From: Cladorhizidae sp. MBARI D1340-BT2
Lineage: Eukaryota; Porifera; Demospongiae; Poecilosclerida; Cladorhizidae
Assembly: GCA_028752905.1 (NCBI GenBank)
Contig: JAQNBH010000015.1
Location: 31,765,529 to 31,829,528 of the forward strand
Length of the DNA: 64,000 bases
Reading direction: 5' to 3'
A program made the translations under genes and the position numbers. Numbering within the stretch: position 1 is the first letter of the stretch; every line of letters begins with the position of its first letter. Shown in pieces: positions 55,963 to 64,000 of this stretch. Under the pieces are notes generated by a model. The model was not told where the DNA came from, did not search any database, and saw only the letters and a program-made list of their open reading frames with translations.

Positions 55963-58149
55963 ATGGATATTCGCTCATACTTTGCAAGTACTTCTCAAGC
56001 CTCTTCTCATGCTAATAGCAGCGATAGCGAAGATAGCAGAACAGATAGCTCTGAGCATGTCGAGGCATCTAGTCCTAGCCTTAGTCCTCCACCTTCAAAG
56101 AAAAGCAAGCAAAACAAACACCGCTCTTCTGTATCCACGAAGAGAAAATACTCTAAGAGCTGGGAGAAAGATTTCAGTTGGCTCTATTATGACGAGGATA
56201 GCGATGGTGCCTTTTGCAAGGTTTGCAAGCAATCTGGTCTGCAGCGTACTGGAGGAGTGTGGGTCACACAACCTTGCAGAAATTGGAAGAAAGCTGTTGA
56301 AAAAATGAAAGCTCATGCGAGAAGTGACTTCCATATCCATGCAACTCAAGCTCTTTTTGCAGCTAAAGGAGCAGCCAAAGGTGGAACAGTTGTACAGCAA
56401 CTCCAGAATGTTTTAGCTCGCAAAAGAGCTCAGAACAGAGCTGCAGTGAAGTGCCTGATCCTACTCACTCATTTTCTTACGAAAGAACAAGTTGCACATT
56501 CGACAAAATTTGAGAAGCTGGTTGACGTGGTGGTTCGATGTGGCAGCCAACATTTGAAGCAATTCTTAGAAACTGCACCAAGAAATGCTGTGTACACATC
56601 AAGAGTGGCTGTGGTTGAATTCATCGAATCATTGGGGACATGGGTGGAGGAGTCGATTCTGAAGCGACTTCAAAAGGCACCTATGTACAGCCTCATGGCA
56701 GATGAGTGCACAGATGTCACCAACGTAGAAGAATTGTCTGTGTTTTGCCGCTGGGAGGAAGATGGTGTACCAGTAGAGTGCTTTCTGGAGCTTATTCCAT
56801 TGAAGAAGGCTGATGCAGAGACCATCTATTCTAATCTCATCGATTGTTTAAAGAAGAAAGGTCTACAAGTCGGAAGAATAGTGGGATTGGGATTTGATGG
56901 AGCTGCAACTTTTTCTGGACGAAAGACCGGGGTTCAGGCACGTATCAAGAAACATACTCCTCACGCTCTGTTTATACACTGCCACTGTCACTTACTGCAG
57001 TTGGCTTGTGTGCAAGCTGCCAATAAAACTCCTGGAATTGCTCATGTTTACAGAACATTGACTACTCTTTGGAAGCATTTTCGCAATTCCCCCAAGCGAG
57101 CAGAGTGTCTGAAGGAGGTACAGCACGTTCTTGAACTTCCAGAAATGAAAGTGATCAAGCCATCTGACACACGCTGGCTGGCACATGAAAGGTGTGTCAA
57201 AGCTGTCAAAGCAAGTTATTCTGCAATTGTAATCACCATTGGGAACATCTACGAGACGTCCCACGAGCCAGAAGCTCTTGGAATCCATGGTGCCCTCTGC
57301 AAATTGTCTACGATTGCAGCTATATATTTGCTTGATTTCACTCTACCACAAGTAGCCAAGCTCAGCAAAGCACTTCAGGCAGAGCAGCTTGACCTCTCGT
57401 TGATATCATTCCTTGTTGATGCTACTGTTTAAATCCTTGGATGATGCAGTTTTGCCTGGAGCGAACTGGTTGTTGGAGCTTCTTGAAAACGTTGAAGACT
57501 TGAAGTCATCTACAAAGGTGTCTATTGACGCTGATAAAATACTTTCGTTCCAGAATGTTGTTGGTAAGCCTTTTGTTGCTGATTTAAAGGCCAACATAAC
57601 AAGCCGATTTTCTCATCCAACGCTGTTGTATCAGCATTGTCTATATTCGATCCACGGAAAGTTCCAAAACCAGATTCAGTATCTTTTCCCACTTATGGAG
57701 ACACGTCTGTTGAGAAACTGATTGCTCACTACGGAGAAGATAGAGATGCAGAAACATTGGATGGAGAAGAAACAGTGAAGACAGCCATGATTTCCACTGA
57801 AATACTTATAGAGTGGAAAACATTCCGCCAGCTGTTAGTCAAGCAACCACGGGATACTACTGCATCACAGCTGAAAGAACTTGTTTCAAACGACATGCTC
57901 AAGGCCATGTTTCCCAATTTGCACAAGATTGCCTCCATCTGCTTATCGATTCCAGTTTCTACTGCTTCTGTGGAGAGAAGCTTCTCACAGATGAAGATGA
58001 TCAAGACTCGTTTGCGTAATTCTCTAAGTGACTGCAGCCTTTCTCACCTTATGAGGATTGCTATAGAGGCACCAGAAGTACTCTCTGAGAGCGACCTTGA
58101 AGAGATTGTGGACGTATGGCAGAGAAAACCAAGAAGAACCTCAGTTTGA
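55963..58149 (+). pseudogene. hAT transposase (KIAA1586/ZNF862-like), two frameshifts
   Basis: The first 489 codons are open. A Ser-rich N-terminus is followed by a basic patch and a finger near residues 84-127 (FCKVCKQSGLQ to HARSDFHIHA). The RNase H-like core has YSLMADECTDV (about residue 247, first Asp) and IVGLGFDGAATFSGRKTGVQ (about 312, second Asp), followed by the HCHCHLLQLA and DTRWLAHE conserved blocks. One extra T near 57427 (GTTTAAATC) ends this frame. The next frame continues SLDDAVLPGANWLLELLENV, and a second shift near 57615 leads to the C-terminal frame with the dimerisation motif VSTASVERSFSQMKMIKTRL. The start ATG at 55963 follows a TATAAAAG-like sequence at about 55922. A near-intact copy implies recent activity. 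Confidence 0.85.
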
Positions 58150-58313
58150 CATTCCTATCATTTGAACCTGATATCATAAGCTTATTACACCTTTCTTGTA
58201 TTACACCTTTCTTGACATTATTAAAAAAAAAATCTCTAATTTCAAGGGGGGGGGCGAGAATGATACAAGGGGGGGCGAATGCCCCCCCCCGCCCCCCCCT
58301 AAATACACCCCTG

Positions 58314-58710
58314 CCTTTGTTTATCTCAGAGATAGCGCTAATATTCCATAGCTAGCTAGCTAGATGCCAGAAGCCTATAGACAAGCTAGTGTTTCTATCT
58401 CTGTACAACAGTTCTAAATACTAGAAGGAGCTAGAAGGAGCTAACATATAGCCAGCGCTTTTTGTTTCTAGCTTAGCTATCTACACTACACAGCATCTGT
58501 AACTAGGAACCTTTAGTTTATCCCAGAGATAGCGCTAATACTCCATAGCTATCTAGCTAGTTGGCAGAAGCCTATAATTAGCGTGTCTAGCTTAGCATAG
58601 CTATCTACACTACACAGTATCTGTAACTAGGAACCCTTAGTTCATCCCAGAGATAGCGCTAATTCTCCATAGCTAGCTAGCTAGTTGACAGAAGCCTATA
58701 CACAAGCTAA
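58314..58710 (+). repeat. CTAG-rich satellite, right of hAT 3
   Basis: About three units of 120-150 bp contain CAGAGATAGCGCTAATACTC, CCATAGCTAGCTAGCTAG and TAACTAGGAACCCTTAG. It continues the array at 54570-54753. Confidence 0.8.
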
Positions 58711-58737
58711 ACTGACCCAATAACTAATATCAAAGTA

Positions 58738-58959
58738 CTGTCACGACAAATTTGTTCCCCCCATATTTGGTTCCCCCTGGAACTTTTTCTTTGAAAAATA
58801 CGTTCCGCCTGGAACTTTTTACTTGAAAAATACGTTCCGCCTGGTTGAAAAAAAGATCCCTCTTGAAAAATAAAGGGCTAGGGCGAGGGCTAGGGCAAGG
58901 GCTAGGGCTAGGGTGGGAACAAAATTTTCAATAAGGGGGGAACAAATTAAACGTTACAG
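58738..58959. mobile_element. Tc1/mariner-type MITE with GGGCTA repeats
   Basis: The 222-bp element is flanked by TA on both sides (58736-58737 and 58960-58961). Its inverted ends are CTGTCACGACAAATTTGTTC (then CCCCC) and the complement of CTGTAACGTTTAATTTGTTC. Inside are repeated TGAAAAATACGTTCCGCCTG words and a GGGCTA/GGGCGA array at about 58866-58915. Confidence 0.75.
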
Positions 58960-59180
58960 TAACTCAACTTACTTTGGAGAAACTTTACCTTCGCGTTCTG
59001 TAAATGGTAATGATCGACTTGCATCCTGCCTAGATCTGGTGATAAATCAGCTGACTGACAAAAAAAGGCGTTGATTAAAAATCGGTGATTTTTGGTTAAT
59101 TAAAAAACGGCGGTTATTGGGTTGGAAACAGCCACGGCGTCTGGGTATAATTATCAATAACAGCTAAAGCGGTCTAAGAG

Positions 59181-59690
59181 TTAACTTAGCTACCATAAAT
59201 CTGGATAAATTAATAATTAACTGAACTACATAAATCTGGGATTCTTCAATGTTGATAAATTTTTGTAGTCTCGATGCATCTTCTTCCACTGCCAGCTACT
59301 GTAACAATCTCTTAGTTAATGCTCTCTTTCACATCCCTAAACTCTCGGCTTCCTTATCCCAAGCGACTTCTTGAAGGAGGTGATGGACTGCAATTAAAAA
59401 TTATTGGAGACTTGTCCAAAAAAGTGGATTTACCATTGCAGACCACAAATATTTACAAGACTATTAACAGCAATATGTTTTTAATCGGCATTATATTGGA
59501 TAATCATTGTGAAAGGGTATTGTGAAAGGGTCCTGCTGAATTTAGTCTACACTCCCAAATTCTGATGGCATATGATTCCCCCCCCCCCCCCGTCTTGTAT
59601 GACATCCAATGCCACAAGAGCCAGATATTTGTTTCCCATAGACTTTACGTATTGGGAGAACCTGTTCATCTGGGTGTCTTTCCTATGTGG
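59181..59690 (+). repeat. Triplicated unit, copy B, right part
   Basis: It resumes copy B after piggyBac with TTAACTTAGCTACCATAAAT, then a block shared with copy A (CTTCTTGAAGGAGGTGATG and AATCGGCATTATATTG). A poly-C run lies at 59579-59591. No gene recognised. Confidence 0.7.
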
Positions 59691-60420
59691 AGTTTCATTT
59701 GGAAAAATCCATATAGATCTTCCATAGCCACACCTCACACCTCTAGGTCTTTTGTATATTTATATATACATATATAGCCGCAGAAGATGCACTTTTACCA
59801 TTCTTTGAGGTCGCTGTGCTTTGGGAAGAAACAGACAACTGCCATGGAGAGAGGCATGCAGAGTCAAGTCCAGCAAGAGTCTGCAACAGTGGATGACGGA
59901 ACCAGACACTTCATCCAAGCATCCTTCATGCGCACTAAACACAGCAGCTCCGAAGAAGAAGAGGTAAGCTAGGTATTGTAAGAACAGTCAGTAGAGATGT
60001 GAGACAAGTAGAGTAGTGCCTTTCAGAGGAAGTCAGTTCCTTGAGCTCCATGCCTACCCACCAAGAATGCATTCAAACTGCCATCCCAGCTTTATTAAAA
60101 TAATTGTGGCATAGCTAATCAATTAGCCACCATAAATCTGGGATTCTTCCTTGTAGTTCATAAATTTTCGTAGTTCTACACTAAAATATTTAAATCTTAA
60201 TTATAAAATAGCTGGATTATGTGTTAGCTATGGCTCGTGCAACCACACCAGGCAGGGCAGAGAAGAGAGCTGGCTCCTACAAGTTGAACAGCTTTGGCAC
60301 TTTCCTAGAAGTGTTCTGTATTGATGCATCTTCTTCCACTGCTAGCTACTGTAGCAATCTCTTAGTTAATGCTTTCTTTCACAATCCCTCAACTCTGGGC
60401 TTTCCAATAGCTCTATAAAC
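59691..60420 (+). repeat. Triplicated unit, copy C
   Basis: It matches copies A and B, with the frame MERGMQSQVQQESATVDDGT and TRHFIQASFMRTKHSSSEEE before GAAGAG|GTAAGC, and then the shared TTATGTGTTAGCTATGGC block. The three copies are in tandem with a period of roughly 1 kb, excluding the inserted transposons. Confidence 0.7.
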
Positions 60421-61740
60421 ATAATATCCTCCTTCAAGAATGGCCTAGCAATTTCATCCACAGCTTTTCAGCAGGCTTCTCTTCAGAGGTCAATTACGTA
60501 TTGTCATGCGTCAGTCTTGTCAATAATTTTTTTAATAAATCCATGGAGCATCTCTAAATCCGACCTCAGACACACCAGGAAAACCATGGCTGGTTGGGAA
60601 GTTTGAGGTGGGTGCAGCTATGGGGTGGCCAACTACTGTGTAGAGTGTACATGAATAATGCATCTGTGTTCCCTTATTCATAGCACGCCATACTCCTGCT
60701 TTAGTGCCTAATAATCATGACCTGCATCTTCTCTCAAACACTCTGTCTTCCAAACTCCAAAGTTAACTATTCCTCCCCCCACTTACTCCAGAGGGAGCTA
60801 AATCAATGGGGAGGCTGAGTCTCCTACTGTACCCAACTACATTCCAGCCACTATCAGCAGCAAGCACAGGCATACACGAGTCATTTCAGAGAGGCAATGT
60901 TATCAAGACGCACTTGTAGAAGTTGTAAACAATTACCACAACGATATCCAAATGTCGATTTCTCACACTGGCTCTCCTGGCTCCTCTTTTGAACCGATAC
61001 CCTCGGACTGAGAGATAAGACCTGCCCTCAAAATGGAAAAATATATTTTTATTTTTTAATTTTTTTATCGCAAATCCGATTCAAATCCAAACCAAACATA
61101 CATGTGTCTATTCATGAGACGTGACCCTGCTATTTCTACACCAGGTATGTATGTGTGGTGCAAGAAGAGTCCCCTCCATTAGGGGCAGAGAATGGCCGCA
61201 ACAAACTAGTGGTGATGAAGACACTGCCTCTCATCATGAGAGAGAGACTTGCATATGTCATGAAATACTTGTGAGGTATTCACCTTTGGACTGAATCTCA
61301 TTATGACGCTGACAATTAAAAATTATTACTGTGTGTATGACTGGCAATATATCAACGTTTGTGTTTAGTGTTAATTGGTGAGAGGCTTAACTAATTTATG
61401 AGTGGCAACTTAATCCATTGAAGGACAACAAGGAGGATTTAATATTATTGCATCGGCACAAAATGTTTGAACCTAGCTCTTGATGAGTTACACCATCATC
61501 CCTCTGGCATCTAGTTAACCCCACCGCAAATGTAGATGGGGAGAAACTTGTTGGAGCCATGTGGAGCTCCCCTTGCCTGTGGGCAGGTGTTTGCTAAATC
61601 ATGCAGTGATATCAGCGTGAAGGAGACTGCCGGGAGGGGTGCTCCTCTCTAGATAGCTAGTAGTTTGCTAGCTAAATCAGCTAGTGGTAGATCTGGTAGT
61701 TAGAGCTATGTTACTAGCTAGCAGCAGTAGCAATGCAGCC
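60421..61740. other. Unannotated stretch
   Basis: No domain, terminal repeat or long frame was recognised. A short CTAGCTAG patch lies near 61655-61690. Confidence 0.4.
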
Positions 61741-61962
61741 AGTCAGCTAGCAGCAATAGCAATGATAGGAATGTAGGTGGATGGTGGAACTTGGGGGAGA
61801 GCTTCATATGTAGGTGCTGGTGGACTTTGAAGGAGAGCTTCATGGTAGCATCTTCATATGTAGGTGCATGGTGAACTTTGAAGGAGAGCTTCGTGGTAGG
61901 TACATATGAAGGTGGTACATATGAAGGTGCTGGTGGACATTGAAGAAGAGCTTCATGGTAGG
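61741..61962 (+). repeat. Minisatellite, about 50-bp unit
   Basis: Three to four imperfect units contain GGTGGACTTTGAAGGAGAGC, TTCATGGTAG and CATATGTAGGTGC. It precedes a short AAT tract (61964-62040) at the 3' side of the Penelope-like element. Confidence 0.75.
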
Positions 61963-63060
61963 TATAATAATAATATATAATAATAATAATAACAATAATA
62001 ATAACAACAACAACAACAATAATAATAATAATAATAATGGTGGTGGTCGTGGCCTAAAATTCAGGCTTTTCCGTGTAGCTCCCCAGCAGTCAGGCAAGTC
62101 CATTCCACAGTCTTGATTGAACCGCTCACACTTTGGTGCTAGGCTGATGTGATCAATGCCTCCTTCACTAGTGTTTCCTTCTGTGTTCTGGCCTGGTCCA
62201 AGATGGTGGCCTCCTCCCACAAAATAGGATGTCCATTATCCCAATGCTCAGCAATTGCAGATTTCTCTTTATTACACTTTCTACAGGCATCTTGATGTTT
62301 TACTCAGGTCTCCAGTCTTCTGATGGTCTCCCCTATGCAGTATTTCCCACAGCTACAAGCACTACACACACATTAGCTGGTAAATCATCCTTCACTCTGC
62401 TCAGTTGTATCCTCAGAGTTCTTCCCGATCTAAAGACGTCTTTAATGTTGAACTTCCTATAGACCCTCCTGATGTCTTCACTCATCCCTGCTAAGGAATC
62501 ACTACCATAGGATCCTTCCTTTTAGACCCCTCATTGCCTGTACTGGTGTACTCAACTTCCTTGTGTTTAGATGTTTCTGCAGACGAAAAGCTGATGAAGG
62601 CTTGCAGATAACCATTGTCTGTGAAGACCTTATTCAAATGATGTTATTCCTTCCAAAGGTCTTCCTTCTCAGTCACTACTCTTCTGCCTCTATCATATAA
62701 GCTCTCCACCACTCCTCTTTTGACATGGATAGGATGATGTGATCTATAATCAAGGTACCGGTTGGTATGCGTGGGTTTTCTGTAGACGGTTGCAGTTAGC
62801 CTTCCATCTTCCTTCCTGTGAAGGTGGCAGTCCAGAAAGGGCAATGATCCATCCACCTCAAGCTCCATGGTAAATTTTATGGATGGCCTGATGTTGTTCA
62901 GATGGTCCAACAACTCCTGCTCACTTCCCTTCTTCACAATGCAGAAGGTATCATCAACACATCTCTTCCAAACCTTTGGCTTCAGTGGGGCAGTTGTGAG
63001 TGCCAATTCTCAAAGAATTCCATATAAAGGTTGGCACCACTGCAGATACTGGAGAGCCCA

Positions 63061-63774
63061 CAGGGTTTTATCTAGGATTTTTTGGAAGGGGGGGAATACC
63101 GACATATGTTCTCAAAATCAGCTCAATGTGGTATTAGAGGCAATATATGATAATGGCATTTTGGTGACTTTGAGACTAATCATGCTCACATAATTTTCCA
63201 GTAGCCTTTTTCTACGAAAGGACCCTTGATCCATGTTTGATGCAGCACATGATTTCCCTTTAATATTTCAGCCCACTTCTCACACAGAACAAAACATACC
63301 TTCGACACCAGGCTGCTCATCATACCAAAAGCAGCAATGCTCAGGACATGACATCTACTGTACTTGGCAGTGAGTCACAGTGCTTAATGCTTCCTAATAT
63401 AGTAAAACTTTTTCAAATCTATCAAATTATCCCACTAACGACAGCCACAGTTGAAAGAAGCTTTTCTATGCTTACACTTGTTAAGACAAATCTCAGAAAC
63501 CGTCTGAAGGACTGTACATTGGACAAGTGCATGCGAATAGCAATTGAAGGGCCGGACTCCCTATCAGATGATGACATTGAGGAGAAAAAGACTGGGATAC
63601 TTATTGTGTGACTATGTTTATTATCTATATTAAAATTCACAGACACTAGACACTCTAGTACATTACATTACTGTTTACATTTCTGCCTATCTGAAGGGGG
63701 GGAAGGCAGCACTGAAGGGGGGGAAGATTCACCCCCTCCCCCCCCCCCCCCCCCCCCCCCTAGATAAAACCCTG
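63061..63774 (+). mobile_element. hAT transposon 4, deletion derivative
   Basis: The ends CAGGGTTTTATCTAGG and its complement CTAGATAAAACCCTG are perfect for 15 bases. GCCCA flanks both sides (63056-63060 and 63775-63779). Removing the element and one GCCCA restores the PLE motif GATMGSPVS. At 714 bp it keeps G-rich and C-rich arms like hAT 3 and the last part of the transposase, and needs a transposase in trans. Confidence 0.9.
63348..63611 (+). pseudogene. hAT transposase C-terminal remnant in hAT 4
   Basis: The 87-codon frame contains IPLTTATVERSFSMLTLVKT and NLRNRLKDCTLDKCMRIAIE, the hAT dimerisation motif. It is close to the end of the hAT 3 transposase (VERSFSQMKMIKTRLRNSL and MRIAIEAPE), so both belong to one family. 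The rest of the gene is deleted. Confidence 0.8.
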
Positions 63775-64000
63775 GCCCATTGTTGCACCCTCTTTCTGCT
63801 CATTGTATTTTTCTTGATACTTGAAAGGTGGATTTCAGGCACAACTCCAACAGTTCAGAAATCCTGTCAGCACCGAGTGTAGTCCTCACATGCAAGCTCT
63901 CGTCTTTCGTCAACATTTCAAAAATTACTTCCACATCCTCATCTTTGGGAACATTGGTAAAAAGAGAAGACACATCAAAACTGACAAGACACTCGTCCTC

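Larger units (their letters stand above)
54754..58313 (+). mobile_element. hAT transposon 3, nearly complete
   Basis: The ends are CAGGGTTGTATACAG (left) and AAATACACCCCTG (right). The flanks are CCTTTG on both sides (54748-54753 and 58314-58319), a 6-bp duplication. The neighbouring satellite units show the unoccupied site (GGAACCTTTAGTTTATC). G-rich runs occur inside both ends (AAGGGGGGGCG and its mirror). It contains four tandem repeats and one transposase gene with two frameshifts. Confidence 0.85.
53764..59180 (+). mobile_element. piggyBac element, non-autonomous, with nested hAT
   Basis: The left end TTAA|CTCTTAGAACGCC and the right end GGTCTAAGAG|TTAA give inverted CTCTTAGAMCGC ends with TTAA duplications. 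The empty site is preserved in copy A of the triplicated unit. A broken acidic N-terminus of a piggyBac transposase lies at 54184, but the rest is missing. A CTAG-rich satellite fills much of the interior, a 3.6-kb hAT element has inserted at 54754, and a Tc1-type MITE lies near the right end. Confidence 0.75.
61963..64000 (-). pseudogene. Penelope-like element: RT and GIY-YIG endonuclease
   Basis: Reading the minus strand from 64000, the RT begins LVSFDVSSLFTNVPKDEDVE, then KYQEKYNEQKEGATMG. It is cut by hAT 4 (63061-63774) and resumes GSPVSAVVPTF. WKRCVDDTFCIVKKGSEQE follows, with the catalytic VDD, and then LPFLDCHLHRKEDGRL and YRKPTHTNRYLDYRSHHPIH. Below 62460 the GIY-YIG endonuclease part appears as CSCGKYCIGETIRRLET, a stop, then KEKSAIAEHWDNGHPILWEE. 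RT upstream of GIY-YIG is the standard PLE order. Frameshifts and stops show a dead copy, and the window edge cuts its N-terminus. Confidence 0.85.

Noticed and set aside
58866..58915. Internal telomere
   Set aside because: The GGGCTA array differs from TTAGGG and lies within a TA-flanked MITE, so a mobile-element origin is simpler.

Overview
The window looks like eukaryotic, most likely early-branching metazoan DNA, and a demosponge is my best guess. The composition is AT-rich and exon-like pieces have GT-AG borders. There is a DSL domain (Delta/Serrate/LAG-2 type) and a death domain, which together point to an animal. Mobile elements are dense and nested, and they include Ty3-like, Penelope-like, LINE, hAT, piggyBac, Merlin, IS630/Tc1, Harbinger-like and P/THAP-like types. 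No bacterial operon, rRNA, tRNA or CRISPR array was seen. The species call is an inference from gene content and style, not from a marker gene.

Layout. 1-5.2 kb is mostly unannotated DNA with microsatellites and a 440-bp tandem duplication. 5.2-9.7 kb is a Harbinger-like TIR element with TAA target duplications. It carries a YchF-type GTPase fragment and a LINE 3' end, and that LINE is split by a hAT element. 10.3-13.3 kb is a second, decayed hAT. 13.9-18.2 kb holds a foldback repeat, two LINE 3' fragments and a piggyBac remnant. 21.2-29.9 kb holds exon-like pieces of what may be a single-pass receptor gene: a DSL exon, a transmembrane exon in matching phase, and a two-exon death domain. A P/THAP-like transposon sits between the DSL and transmembrane exons, and an eight-unit exon-like tandem array lies between the transmembrane and death exons. 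30.9-41.6 kb is an old Ty3-like LTR retrotransposon (element A, + strand). A young one (element B, - strand) has inserted into its gag with a perfect 5-bp duplication. Both have integrase encoded upstream of reverse transcriptase. 41.8-45.3 kb holds further RT debris (Ty3-like, LINE, Penelope-like) and a roughly 690-bp trinucleotide tract. 46.5-49.8 kb holds an IS630/Tc1-like transposase and a Merlin transposon. 50.2-51 kb is the C-terminal part of a retroelement protein. 52.4-60.4 kb is a triplicated unit of about 1 kb. A piggyBac element split the middle unit and was itself hit by a hAT with a nearly complete transposase. 61.7-64 kb is a Penelope-like element (RT plus GIY-YIG endonuclease) interrupted by a short hAT.

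The only candidate host gene with interpretable domains is the DSL/transmembrane/death-domain locus, which lies on the + strand. Its domain order (extracellular ligand-like DSL, membrane span, intracellular death domain) would suit a cell-surface receptor that signals to apoptosis or innate-immune adaptors. The full exon chain is not proven by the sequence: one frame break and one phase mismatch remain. Almost everything else is transposon sequence, and the nesting gives a relative age order for many insertions.
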